From Cladorhizidae sp. MBARI D1340-BT2 (lineage: Eukaryota > Porifera > Demospongiae > Poecilosclerida > Cladorhizidae), in NCBI GenBank assembly GCA_028752905.1, contig JAQNBH010000010.1, positions 24,240,244-24,304,243 of the forward strand: a stretch of DNA of 64,000 nt, given 5' to 3'. Below are positions 45,621-54,265 of the stretch, piece after piece. A program made the position numbers and the translations under genes. Every line of letters starts with the position of its first letter. Position 1 is the first letter of the stretch. The notes beneath the pieces are model-generated. The model was given only the letters and a program-made list of their open reading frames with translations. It searched no databases and had not been told where the DNA came from.

Positions 45621-48600
45621 GCTGCTGCTGCTGTTGTTGCTACTGTGTGCTACAGACCTACATATATTGTGAGTATTTTTGCTTACGCACTGTTAAGAAA
45701 ATATATATTTTAGGGCTGACAGTGGATATATCTGTGCACGTGAGGATTTCTCTTCCCGACAATATATAGCTGTTATATTTGCACAACAGTCACAACTAGG
45801 GTGACCATTACCAAAAGGCTTCACTAGAGCTCGCACTGAACTCTATTGGCTGGCAAGGCTGCAGCTACAAGCAACCATACAACACCACAGTTACTGAAAT
45901 AGAGAGGTTTATAGTGGCAAGCATCGTCGATGAGATGGTGAGATTTACAGTAGCAAGCAACATCGCACTGAGGCCGGTTGAAGTAGGTTGACAATAGCTC
46001 TATAGAGATGGGGATACACACTGGACAAACATCACACTGGGTTGAGGCAGGTTGAAGTAGGTTGACAATAGCTCTATGGGGACACACACTGAACCACACT
46101 GCACTCGGGTTGAAAATAGCTCTATGGGAAAACAAACACTGGACCAACATCACACTGGGTTGAGGCAGGTTGACAATAGGTATGGGGACACACACTGGAC
46201 CAACATTGAGGCACATTGAAGTAGGTTGACAATCTATGGGGAAACAAACACTGGACCAACATCACACTGGGTTGAGGCAAGTTGAAGTAGGTTGTCAATA
46301 GCTCTATGGGGACACACACTGGACCAACATCACACTGGGTTGAGGCAAGTTGAAGTAAGGCATTGCTATCTTCGATAAAAAGCAGAAGTGAGTAGTTACA
46401 GTATATGGCTAGATCACTTGAGACAAAGTTTTCAGGCATGGCATTCAGAATACAGGTATCCAAACAGTTACAAGAAGGAAAGGAACCTGAAGATATAGAG
46501 TGAATACACGTCTCTCGACTATGAAACCGCTTGGCATGAAGTAAACAACGTCAGCATACGACTACCTTTGAAACAAAGCTGGAATTATTCGTGGTGGTGG
46601 CTTCCTAGAGGCAGGTGTTGTTGAAGCTCCAGAAGAAGAGGAAGATGCAACCGCAGAGAATGACCTTTTTGAATACATCAACTGACATTTCCATGCACAT
46701 CAGTTATATTTGCAATTACAAGCACCAGCAGTTATTTGAAAGCACTTCACCTTACGACGATTAAATTTTACCAATGCATACTTTCCCCCCCCCCCCTTTC
46801 CATGCAATAATTTCCAGAATTTTGTTATCTACTTGGATAGAAAAGAGTCACCATTTTGCGGCTTCAGGCTAGTGTGCATTGTGTTGCTACAGCGCCGAGC
46901 ACGCCTAGTTACACTTGGATACTGTTGTTAACAAATATAGTTTTAAAAAAATGAGCACGCTCTGTTTCTATTTTAGCTGGTTTCTGTTGACTACTGCACA
47001 GTAGAGAAATAGAACTTAGCAACACCCTTCAAGCCAGCATTGTTGAAATGCCTAACAGCATTACTGACTATGACATGGGTAATGGTGAGGTTGGCTGTTT
47101 CACTGTTGGAGAAAGCCATGGCACATGGGTGATGGTGAGGTTGGCTGTTTCACTGTTGGAGAAAGCCATGGCACATGGGTGATGGTGAGGTTGGCTGTTT
47201 CACTGTTGGAGAAAGCCATGGCACATGGGTGATGGTGAGGTTGGCTGTTTCACTGTTGGAGAAAGCCATGGCACATGGGTGATGGTGAGGTTGGCTGTTT
47301 CACTGTTGGAGAAAGCCATGGCACATGGGTGATGGTGAGGTTGGCTGTTTCACTGTTGGAGAAAGCCATGGCACATGGGTGATGGTGAGGTTGGCTGTTT
47401 CACTGTTGGAGAAAGCCATGGCACATGGGTGATGGTGAGGTTGGCTGTTTCACTGTTGGAGAAAGCCATGGCACATGGGTGATGGTGAGGTTGGCTGTTT
47501 CACTGTTGGAGAAAGCCATGGCACATGGGTGATGGTGAGGTGGCTGTTTTACTGTTGGAGAAGGTCATGGCAATGCTTGGGTCTTGGGTGCTGCTAGGTA
47601 TGGTGGTCTGTTGGGAGGTTTCCATACATACTGTATGATTGGTGGCAATCACAGTATTGGGATGCAACTGCTCTGACGGTTGCTCTAGTCATTACTTATA
47701 CTAATACCAGCTGTAAGGAAAACAATTAGATAATGAGCCAGTAAGCTGTGTAATGAAGATATATTTAAAGACAGTTTATAAGTCCCCTCTCAACATTCTG
47801 GTTTTGCTTTATGTACCTCTTGTAAGCAGCCGGCCAAGTGGGAGTGTGTCTCAGGACTAGGCACACAGCGCTGACATATCGGACATATGAGGTGTACGGT
47901 GATTGTTCGTGATGACACATCGACAACCATAGGCTGAAACAAGGTCAATAACACAAATTATGCAAGCTAAAAAGGCGATACACATTACGAGACCAATTGT
48001 ACGTAGTTCCCCCCCCCCCCTCCCCCTTCCACACACAAACCATTAACGACTAACCTCAGGAGGCATTTCTTGTTCATTCCCTTTAGGCATCTGGGCGCAA
48101 ACTTTCCTCCGCCCGCTTCCTTCTCCATCCCGGGCCCCTCCCCTAACCTTGCCCCTCGCAGAAGAAGAGTACGGTCTTCCATCCTTACCGCCTTCTAGAC
48201 GACCAATAGCAGCCGATCCTGCATCACATGATGACAGAGATGGAACACCTCTGCTTGCTGTTGCAGTGTGTGTGGCGTGCAAGAGAGCAACCATTACAAA
48301 GAGAACTCAAGTCCCTTCCGGGTTGAAAGTGAATCTTCTATATATGTACTTCCCCATTTATATTATTTAATTGTGATGATGTCACCCAAGAATGTCAACT
48401 TTAAAGGAGAGTTGATGGTGGAGACTGTTTCCTCCTTTAATGCAGGAAGATGAGTGCATATGTGTACCATAAAGTCTGGCATACACATGTTAATACACAT
48501 ACATGCTAATTCTAATAAGAGCACATTGCATAGTTGAGTCTATATCCTAGTGACTGCCCAGTGTTCATGCCTACAATCTCTAAGAGCGCATGGCATAGTT

Positions 48601-51600
48601 GAATCTATCCTTGTGGTAGTGTTCATGCCTACAACCTCTAAGAGCACATGGCATAGTTGAATCAATCCTTGTGGTAGTGTTCATGTCTACAAACTCTAAG
48701 AGCACATGGCATAGTTGAATCTATCCTTGTGGTAGTGTTCATGCCTACAACCTCTAAGAGCACATGGCATAGTTGAATCTATCCTTGTGGTAGTGTTCAT
48801 GCCTACAACCTCTAAGAGCACATGGCATAGTTGAATCAATCCTTGTGGTAGTGTTCATGCCTACAACCTCTAAGAGCACATGGCATAGTTGAATCTATCC
48901 TTGTGGTAGTGTTCATGCCTACAACCTCTGAGAGCAGTGACAGTAGTAGTGTTCATGCCTACATGTGCCAACTATGTGCCAACTATTGATATCTACACGG
49001 TTTATTATGATAACATTCCCAGGAGTGCTGGTGCTACTGCCAAGGCTTCTCCTGGAGTGGAAACCTTTTCGGTGGCCCTCACATTGCAGACAGAGCCTCA
49101 GGTACTGTACTGCCACACCCTTCTTTAACCAGTCCTTGAGCACCATACATATAGCTCAAGCACGCCTCGTAGTGATAACACCACGTTGACAATGAATTTC
49201 TTAGAAGACCATATCTTCAAACAAATAGTGCATAGTTAGCAATATTGATCTAAAAGGGTTTTCTAGTTTAGTTCAGAGTTGTGAAAGAGCAAACACATAA
49301 GACTCCAATCTACGAGGCATCGGTTGTGATGCTTGCTTGGATGCCTACTTCACAGTTAGCTTAGCCATTGCAAATGCATCTACAGACTGATGCCTCCTTC
49401 TGCTCTAGAGTCAGTCTTTCTCCCATAGCTGGGGACCAGGTAATGAGTAGACGTGATGCCATATATGATACACTGCTCTATAACAGTTGCACCATCCTCA
49501 ACACTTCTAGAGGAGCTGCTCCTTACATGGACATATCACTAATTATACATGCACATCATTTCATTGCTAATGAACAAACAATGCATTAGCAAACAGTGTG
49601 CATAATTTGAAGATAAGAACTTGTGCATTCTATATACATATTCCACTATAGCTATGTAGTTCACAATATCACAAAGAGGGAAACAAGTCTGAAAAGTGTG
49701 GTTTATCACCATCATTTTGCACACATTCATGCTATGGTCCAGATTTATATACCAAAATGTAGCCAGTGCAGATGTTTTCTGGTGGTAGTTTTTGTTTTGC
49801 CATACATGTTTATCTTTTGGAACTGCAAGTTGGAATGTGAAGTAAGGACAGTGCACCAAATCCGTTAAGTAAATACTTCTTTACCATATTTACATCCAAG
49901 TCTTGACTGGCTATAGCAAACTGTGATTGGTAGAACTGTACACACACTACAACTTGATGTAGAGATATTTTTTATATGTTCATGTGAAGGGGTCTAAAAT
50001 TATATACAAACACCCCCAAAAAAATCTTTTGGCTATGACTTGGGAGCTCCATGGATTCTGCACACTTATTAGAGTGTATGAAACTTGATATATAGCTCAA
50101 ATGATAGATCTCTCTGTGTGCTCTCTTTTGATGTTAAAAAAAGAAGTCGCATGGGAATAACTATGCTCAAAATCTGCGTGCCTGAACTGTTTGTAGTTGT
50201 GGTTCTCCTGGAAAGTGATGCCATTTATTTGTAGAGGAAGCCCTACTTTACAAAACATTAGTAATTAGGCAAGCCGTGGGTGATGAAAATTCAATGGATC
50301 CTGCACCCCACACTTGCCTAATCGTTACATTTTAGCACCTAAATCAACACGGCAAGTGTAGAGTAGGGCTTCAAGCCACAGATAACAGCTAGCACTTTCC
50401 AATCTGGAACCAGCCAATCGGGTTTGAGGACTCCACTTTGGCTGCAGCATATACCTATGCAACTTTTTTCTAATACCAAAAGAGAGCACACAGAGAGATC
50501 TATCATTATCAAGTTCATAAAGTGAAGTGTACAGAATCTATGGAGCTCCAAAGTCCTAACCACAAATCACACTTTCCAGACATGTTCAGATTTGTTCCTC
50601 CCATAAATCTCTACACAACACAGTCAATCACCAAACAACCCATACAGCGGGTTCTTCCAAGGGATCAAATGCTTGCTGGTGATGACCAACTAATTCATGC
50701 TGATTAAAGCTCTTTAGAATATCGTGTTATTTCGGTGTCTACATCATCACACAGAGACGGTCAAATCTTTTTTGTCATAATTTACCTTACTTACATAATT
50801 TACCATACTTGCATAATTTACCATATTTACATTATTTGCCATAATTCACCATATCACCATATCAATTAACCATATTTACATAATTTACTATTCTTACATA
50901 ATTCACCATATTTACCATAATTCACCATATTTACATAATTTATCACACTTACATACTTACCACACTTACATAATTTACCATATTTACATAATTTCTAATT
51001 TACCATATTTACATAATTTACCATACTTACATAATTTACCATATTTACCACTTACATAATTCACCATATTTACATAATTTACCACACTTACATAATTTAC
51101 CATATCTACATAATTTATAATTTACCAATTACATAATTTACCATATTTACATAATTTACCATATTTACATAATTTACCATATTTACATAATTTACCATAT
51201 TTACAATACTTACATAATTTACCATATCTACATAATTTATAATTTACCACACTTACATAATTATAATTTACCATATTTATATAATTTACTATACTTACAT
51301 AATTACCATATTTACATAATTTATAATAATTTGCCAATTTACATAATTTACCATACTAACATACTTACATAATTACTATATTTACATAATTTGCCAATTT
51401 ACCATACTTACATAATTTATCATACTTACATAATTTACCAGCTTACATAATTTACCACGCTTACATAATTTACCATACTTACATAATTTACCACATTTCC
51501 TCGGTTAGAACAGCCACATTCTATCAATTTTTAAGAGCTGCTAGCTGCACATGCTATTCAAGGGTGTACTCTATTATTCTAGTTGGCAAGTCTGCCGCAT

Positions 51601-53399
51601 GTAATAAACAACCACACCTAGACCAGGTACAAGAGTGTGACAATTCATGTGCACTCTCTTTCCACACCAGCTTCGTTCGATGCAGAAGGCACTCTCGATC
51701 TCTTCATTGCGCAGTTTGGCTAGCAGCAGGTGCTATACTAGTTGCTACCAGCCAAGACTACAGTGGATGTGATGTTCTAAGCCATTCTGCTCACAGATTC
51801 ATACTATATATAACACGTGGTATATGTTTCATAATACTGAACTTGTGTTCTCTTATGAGCATGCGCATAGCAATGCAATTCTATGTGGGTGTGCAAGACT
51901 ACAGTGGATGTGATGTTCTAAGCCATTCTGCTCACAGATTCATACTATATATAACACGTGGTATATGTTTCATAATACTGAACTTGTGTTCTCTTATGAG
52001 CATGCGCATAGCAATGCAATTCTATGTGGGTGTGTGGGTCTTCTAATCAAGATGTGCACAGTACTACCTCACTGGAGATAGTAAAAGGTACATGGTCTGG
52101 GGATGTAAAGGTTTATCCAAAAGATCACATGATTTTATTATCCATCAAAGAATATGACTTGTAAAATTCTTGTATGTCATCATACACGTCATATGATTGC
52201 TAGGTACATACAAACATATGCCCTGCATGGTCATGTCACTTATACATACCAGGGTTTCATTTGCCCCCCCTTGGAACCTTTTTGCCCCCCCCCCCTCCTT
52301 GGAAATTGTATTATTAAAATTCATTAGAAATGTTGTCACATCTTTAACCATCATGCCCCCCCCCCCCCCCCCCCCTTAATATCCAGACTCCAGTTGCCCC
52401 CCCCCCCCCCCCCCCCCTTGGACAATTTTCTACCTGCATACATACCTCCACTTGCCAGTATGGGCCTCTGTGCTATTCCTTGCTTCATGTTAAGCAGAAA
52501 TGTTTGCACATGCCCTGTAGTGGCAGTTAAGATATAGGGCACATGTGCCTGTTCTATCTAGGAGCTTCCCCCCACCCTCTGAGGCTTCACACCCCAATAT
52601 TATTTACACTTTGGCTTTTCACATTATACGGATCCACAAAAGCCCTCTGAAAATTCATGCCTCCAAAGGGCAGCGGAGTCAACATAGGCGACTAAACTTT
52701 TACTTTCCTTGTTTGGAAGGGGGAGGAAGTGTCTGACAGCTTCATTGTTGGTACATAAATGGAGGACAATCTTATGTCGTGTATCAATACTCCTTTTGCA
52801 CTATAGTGAAAACAACTCCGATTGACTACCGATGGTTGCTTCTGCATGTTTCTCTCCAGCACCAAGACTTAGCTTGTGGAGATTTGAGTGGTTACTTCTG
52901 TGCATTCCTCTCGCACCAACAAGCAACTAGATCGTTTGCCTTGCTTGTGGAGATTTGAAGTCTAACATACATCCCTCACACAAGCCTTGAGTGTAATCAC
53001 CTGGAATAATGCTGTCTGATTGGCCACAGCTATAGTTGCATAACACAAGTCATAGATGCTAGAGACACCAGCCTCTTTTTGTCACCTGGCTCAAAGATAA
53101 GGTAAAGGGTCAGCTACATACACCAGAGGGGAGGGGTGTAGTGTGATGCAGGAAAAAAGCATGTAATTTGTGTATTATATTACATTCACTAGTTACTGCC
53201 ACTAGTTACTGCCTATGTACAAAGCTAGAGGCCTCATAGAATTGTAGACACTAATGCTGAAACAGGCAGCCCTATACTTGCCTGGTGGTTTGGAGGACGT
53301 CGGACTATTTTCGAGACTTTTTTCTTCGTTCAGAGCATGGCCGCTCCCCGCTTTTTTAAACTTCCAGTCCAACACTTTCTTGTTGACTAGCTTCTTCAT
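33041..53399 (-). CDS. UBXN6: UBX domain-containing protein 6 (UBXD1), p97/VCP cofactor, complete, nine exons
   Basis: Exons in transcript order: 53278-53399, 48055-48253, 47817-47933, 45283-45380, 45049-45203, 41917-42136, 41707-41840, 37805-37947, 33041-33148. They sum to 1296 nt, i.e. 431 residues plus stop, close to the roughly 440 of vertebrate UBXN6. Every junction is GT-AG and in phase. Order of parts: N-terminal basic segment MKKLVNKKVLDWKFKKAGSG (1-20); AAIGRLE (55-61) at the VIM-like p97-binding site; Cys/His finger (124-143); PUB domain (about 147-258, CIDTITKYLDNIVAHPGEEK); linker helix; UBX domain (about 331-407, YRFVLVRIRMPDGFVLQG ... VPSAILNFVWD). The p97-contact FPR motif of canonical UBX domains is absent, as in other UBXN6 proteins, which bind p97 through the N-terminus and PUB. 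The role known from the family is p97-dependent endolysosomal and ER quality control. In-frame TAG directly precedes the ATG. Confidence 0.95.
33149..34727. other. UBXN6 intron 8, 3' part, nothing recognised
   Basis: AT-rich. Contains an (AGT)n-like stretch at 34386-34420 and two copies of a 65-bp word (taatgtgattagtgcagata) at about 34515 and 34575. No gene. Confidence 0.5.
34728..35395. repeat. 11-bp GA-rich minisatellite, about 50-60 copies
   Basis: The unit is ggggagagaga, almost perfectly regular from 34850 to 35300 and degenerate at both ends. Ser/Leu/Pro frames on the minus strand are composition artefacts. On the transcribed strand it is pure pyrimidine for long stretches. Confidence 0.96.
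35396..36315. other. UBXN6 intron 8 with an unexplained open frame
   Basis: On the minus strand about 35700-35895 is open (NASYQLAQKLCSLVPPTG ... CDVYLKREQ) between a possible acceptor and donors gttttg/gtttca. I do not recognise it. A (CA)n run lies at 35908-35931 and a G homopolymer at 36271-36290. Confidence 0.4.
36316..36935. repeat. Long fold-back element (family member 2), TTAA-flanked
   Basis: The outer ends are TTAAGGGGGGGACAGGAAC at 36316 and the inverse, cctgttcccccTTAA, at 36935. Inside are the same arms as the copy at 29675: gctcaaaagataggtctctc left, and agagagcacaagagaac with gaatctatggagttctaaag right. An AAT run sits near the centre (36520-36560). Confidence 0.85.
36936..37804. 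other. UBXN6 intron 8, 5' part, nothing recognised
   Basis: Includes a (CA)n run at 37433-37455, a long pyrimidine-rich plus-strand stretch (37500-37760) and an (AAAC)n run at 37771-37792 lying a few bases beyond the exon 8 donor. Confidence 0.5.
37805..37947 (-). CDS. UBXN6: UBXN6 exon 8 (middle of UBX domain)
   Basis: Codes for IFRPLEKLTDVRAFVSEVLV ... SFTEEDHTLALLGL. Acceptor tttaaag|GA (phase 1, completing Gly) and donor CTG|gtaagt (phase 0). An alternative AG four codons downstream (ttttcag|G) would break phase, so the upstream one is preferred. Confidence 0.92.
38040..38480. repeat. 36-bp minisatellite (atggctgctgggcagggagg), array 1
   Basis: The units are gacatggctgctgggcaggg plus aggaaggttaggaaga. 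Degenerate copies include ggataagtaaggaaa and catggcttctaggc. The same unit forms array 2 at 40560-41110 in the same intron. Confidence 0.93.
38481..39999. other. UBXN6 intron 7, no gene recognised
   Basis: 38690-38960 has an irregular repeat of gatggtgtcagatagcc, tgaccaaaagagaaggaa and aattcctcaagatgg. The rest is unrecognised. Confidence 0.5.
40000..40172. repeat. Palindromic MITE-like element, best copy of the gtcgaaac family
   Basis: A near-perfect inverted repeat: ttacaatgaccttcttaat, ggcgtttcgactagatgctc and tagccttcat on the left; atgaaggctagagcatctag, tcgaaatgtcgagagag and gagaaggtcactgtaa on the right. The loop is about 14 bases. Confidence 0.88.
40239..40327 (-). CDS. Candidate alternative exon in UBXN6 intron 7 (uncertain)
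   Basis: Between acceptor tatag|GG (phase 1) and donor AAG|gtgaga (phase 0) lie 29 codons: MCEPKERLEAVCVSGNNALA and MYTPDGSIK. It has the same entry and exit phase as exon 8 and begins with PKERLEAV, similar to the RERLGAV that follows LQG in other UBXN6 proteins. The second half does not look like UBX. It could be a mutually exclusive exon, a decayed duplicate, or chance. Confidence 0.3.
40560..41114. repeat. 36-bp minisatellite, array 2, interrupted by a fold-back element
   Basis: About 15 units of agacatggctgctgggcagg plus gaggaagattaggaag. The array resumes for one unit at 41518-41545 beyond an inserted element. Confidence 0.94.
41115..41517. repeat. Fold-back element (family member 3) inserted in the 36-bp array
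   Basis: Starts ggggagacagttgcatt and ends with the inverse, aatgcaactgtctcccc. Internal words gagagcacacagagagacct, ttgagctatatata and gcagaatctatggagctcta place it in the same family. Removing it rejoins gaagg and taaggaag, the normal repeat unit. Confidence 0.85.
41707..41840 (-). CDS. UBXN6: UBXN6 exon 7 (helix and first UBX strands)
   Basis: AELLEKASVLRTKAMRESDE then YRFVLVRIRMPDGFVLQ. The SVLRTKAMRE word is nearly invariant in UBXN6. Acceptor ctacag|G (phase 2) and donor CAA G|gtgagt (phase 1). Confidence 0.94.
41917..42136 (-). CDS. UBXN6: UBXN6 exon 6 (end of PUB domain and linker)
   Basis: SEEQFLIFPKESTENPEKLR ... LDRNPQVFRLSSRATDFNLP and DDFFRLTVAEMKKEQKQ. Acceptor tttcag|AT (phase 1) and donor AAAG|gtctcc (phase 2); the donor is weak but the only one that fits. 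Confidence 0.92.
42137..43040. other. UBXN6 intron 5, 3' part
   Basis: attatgcgtc words recur (42232, 42247, and the inverse gcgcataatta at 42770). A plus-strand frame at 42249-42452 has no support. No gene is seen. Confidence 0.45.
43041..44255. repeat. gccctagccctcgtatgaa minisatellite with a 98-bp higher-order unit
   Basis: Basic 20-25 bp units (agccctagccctcgtatgaac) at both ends. At 43255-44050 about 8 copies of a 98-bp unit combine cagtccttgccctagtatga, cgctcatatgaatagcccta and ctttgtataaatagtcttag. Copies differ by gacgctc/ggcgctc/ggagctc. Confidence 0.93.
44256..45035. repeat. 43-bp minisatellite (agccctagcatgaagcagcc), reaching a UBXN6 splice donor
   Basis: Units agccctagcatgaagcagcc plus ctagcccacacacgactagccc. 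A group of three or four units is itself repeated. The last, degenerate unit (gactagccccgaagcagcc) ends about 10 bp from the exon 5 donor at 45049. Confidence 0.94.
45049..45203 (-). CDS. UBXN6: UBXN6 exon 5 (PUB domain core)
   Basis: YLDNIVAHPGEEKYCRIRLK ... GARLFLEAIGFHQQLLPHQ. This is the most conserved PUB segment, which contacts the p97 C-terminal tail in the family. Acceptor gcaag|G (phase 2) and donor CAG G|gtagga (phase 1). Confidence 0.95.
45283..45380 (-). CDS. UBXN6: UBXN6 exon 4 (start of PUB domain)
   Basis: EVGKEPLAGSVWMMHTLCQD ... CIDTITK. Acceptor tgttag|GAA (phase 0) and donor CTAA|gtatgt (phase 2, Lys completed by exon 5). Confidence 0.94.
45381..45959. other. UBXN6 intron 3 with (GTT)n/(GCT)n run
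   Basis: Triplet run gttgttgtt...gctgctgct at about 45591-45641. Nothing else recognised. Confidence 0.55.
45960..46365. repeat. 70-bp minisatellite, same family as 16320-16690
   Basis: Units with gctctatggggacacacact, ggaccaacatcacactggg and aggttgaagtaggttgacaa. About 5-6 copies, some shortened. Confidence 0.92.
46566..46678 (-). CDS. Possible first exon of an unrecognised transcript (uncertain)
   Basis: From an ATG at 46678: MYSKRSFSAVASSSSSGAST, then TPASRKPPPRIIPALFQ, ending at donor CAAAG|gtagtc (phase 2). Ser/Pro-rich with a basic patch, in UBXN6 intron 3. Phase 2 would fit splicing into UBXN6 exon 5 (skipping exon 4), which could give an alternative N-terminus; no other partner exon is seen. 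Confidence 0.25.
46679..47080. other. UBXN6 intron 3, nothing recognised
   Basis: C homopolymer near 46785-46797; otherwise unremarkable. Confidence 0.5.
47081..47575. repeat. 50-bp minisatellite, about 10 near-identical copies
   Basis: The unit is gccatggcacatgggtgatg, gtgaggttggctgtttcact, gttggagaaa. Eight to nine consecutive copies show no difference that I can see; only the last is altered. This is the most homogeneous array in the window, so probably the youngest. Confidence 0.95.
47817..47933 (-). CDS. UBXN6: UBXN6 exon 3 (Cys/His finger)
   Basis: PMVVDVSSRTITVHLICPIC then QRCVPSPETHSHLAGCLQE. C124-x2-C127 and H139-x3-C143 could bind zinc in a UBZ-like fold. Phase 0 at both ends (gtttcag|CCT; GAG|gtacat). 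Confidence 0.9.
48055..48253 (-). CDS. UBXN6: UBXN6 exon 2 (VIM-like segment and basic linker)
   Basis: RGVPSLSSCDAGSAAIGRLE followed by a Gly/Arg/Lys-rich linker to QMPKGNEQEMPPE. AA-x2-R (55-59) matches the core of the VCP-interacting motif. Acceptor gcaag|C (phase 2) is the only one in phase with exon 1 but is weak; donor GAG|gttagt is good. Confidence 0.82.
48254..48540. other. UBXN6 intron 1, 3' end
   Basis: Nothing recognised. Confidence 0.4.
48541..48960. repeat. 58-bp minisatellite, about 7 copies
   Basis: The unit is gttcatgcctacaacctcta, agagcacatggcatagttga, atctatccttgtggtagt. Substitutions are few (aatcaatcc). Confidence 0.94.
48961..50029. other. UBXN6 intron 1, unrecognised, with a dispersed-repeat copy
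   Basis: About 49720-49850 shares words with 28880-29010 (see that entry). No gene. Confidence 0.5.
50030..50580. repeat. Long fold-back element (family member 4)
   Basis: Left gagctccatggattctgcac and atagatctctctgtgtgctc; right gagcacacagagagatctat and agaatctatggagctccaaa. The centre has tagaggaagccctact and its inverse agtagggcttcaagccac. Confidence 0.85.
50775..51495. repeat. AT-rich 17-18 bp tandem repeat (acataatttaccatattt)
   Basis: About 40 degenerate copies of ttacataatttaccata with cacactt and atactt variants over 720 bp. Confidence 0.92.
51753..52035. repeat. Exact tandem duplication, 141 bp x 2
   Basis: Copies begin caagactacagtggatgtga at 51753 and 51894 and end tctatgtgggtgtg. 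I see no difference between them, so the duplication is recent. Confidence 0.94.
52250..52447. mobile_element. Short hAT-related MITE candidate with poly(C) tracts
   Basis: caGGGTTTCATTTGCCCCCC near 52250 resembles the terminal and sub-terminal sequence of the hAT element at 6440-6495 (tttgccccccccttggcaa). Further cccccccttgg words occur near 52275 and 52410. No clear right terminus or target duplication. Confidence 0.4.
52448..53277. other. UBXN6 intron 1, 5' part, nothing recognised
   Basis: No gene or repeat family recognised; the words tgcttctgcatgtttctctc / gtggagatttga recur twice near 52830-52960. Confidence 0.45.
53278..53399 (-). CDS. UBXN6: UBXN6 exon 1 with start codon
   Basis: MKKLVNKKVLDWKFKKAGSG then HALNEEKSLENSPTSSKPPG plus two bases (donor CAA|gtatag). 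The MKKF/L...FKxAGxG pattern is the UBXN6 N-terminus. TAG lies directly before the ATG in frame. Confidence 0.93.
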
Positions 53400-53436
53400 C
53401 TAGGTAGTTGGCAGTGTGCACTAATTTGCGTTGTTA

Positions 53437-53446
53437 TGGGGCGTGG
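53437..53446 (-). promoter_or_regulatory. GC-box-like element upstream of UBXN6
   Basis: GCCACGCCCC on the minus strand, about 40 bp upstream of the ATG, fits an Sp/KLF site. A TATA box is not obvious. Confidence 0.3.
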
Positions 53447-53865
53447 CTATAACCCCAGACCCTTTACCGAATCGCTACCCTGCGCGCTAGGTACAGCAAT
53501 TAAAAAAGATTTCATGAGATCAGTTGTGCAACCGACTTGGTGCTGACTGGTCCTATTCTGTAACGGTAGCACAATGGGATGCCTGGTTATCTAACGAGTT
53601 GTCCCATTACAGAACCGCTATTCTGTTATGTAACGAGTCAAATTGAGCATTTGTAAGTAGATATACATATATATACGTGTACCTATATATATATATACTT
53701 GCATGTCGACCTATAGATGTGGGCGTGAAGCTATATACAAAAATCCCAAATAATACAGTCATGCACTGATTACATTTTCCAAGAGACTGTCCATTGTGGC
53801 TTGGTGGACAGGTTATCTGATGCATCAACGTTAAAGAGTAAACAACCTGCTAGCCAAGGCTGGGT
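53447..53865. other. Upstream region of UBXN6
   Basis: Contains an inverted pair around tgtaacggtagcacaatgg / cccattacagaaccgct / tgttatgtaacgagt (53560-53635) and (TA)n stretches. Could hold promoter elements; none is clear. Confidence 0.4.
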
Positions 53866-53924
53866 TTCATCCAATCCGTGTCAATTCACTTTGGAGCAAA
53901 CTTGAATCCGTGTAAATTCAGTTT

Positions 53925-54265
53925 GGAGCGAACTTGGCATTGACCTCCTAGGTGAGTTGATGCGTTAAGTGTTGTCTTCATCTCGCAATGAATCCTGCTG
54001 TATTTACACCTACTGCTCGTTTAGTTACTTAGTAACTATCTACTCATTAGAGATCCTTTTCCTGAATTGTAGCGAGGAAACAAATACATCATTACTGTTA
54101 CTGATTACTTTTGTAAGTGGCCCGAGGCTGCACCTCTTTCCGACAAGACAATGATTGGTGTAGCTGATTTTCCTTTTTCTGTCTTTTGTCAGCATGGATG
54201 TCTAAAGACGATCATGTCTGATCAAGGGAGGGAGAGAATTTGTTAATGCAGTGTCAAGGTGTCAC
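53925..54265 (+). pseudogene. Ty3/Gypsy-type integrase core remnant
   Basis: WSELGIDLLGEL (about 53928) contains the first catalytic Asp. After about 100 bp in other frames, KYIITVTDYFCKWPEAAPLS and CQHGCLKTIMSDQG follow with the second Asp (about 54210). A two-base shift interrupts REFVN at about 54230. Only part of the core survives, and nothing else of the element is recognised. Confidence 0.75.
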
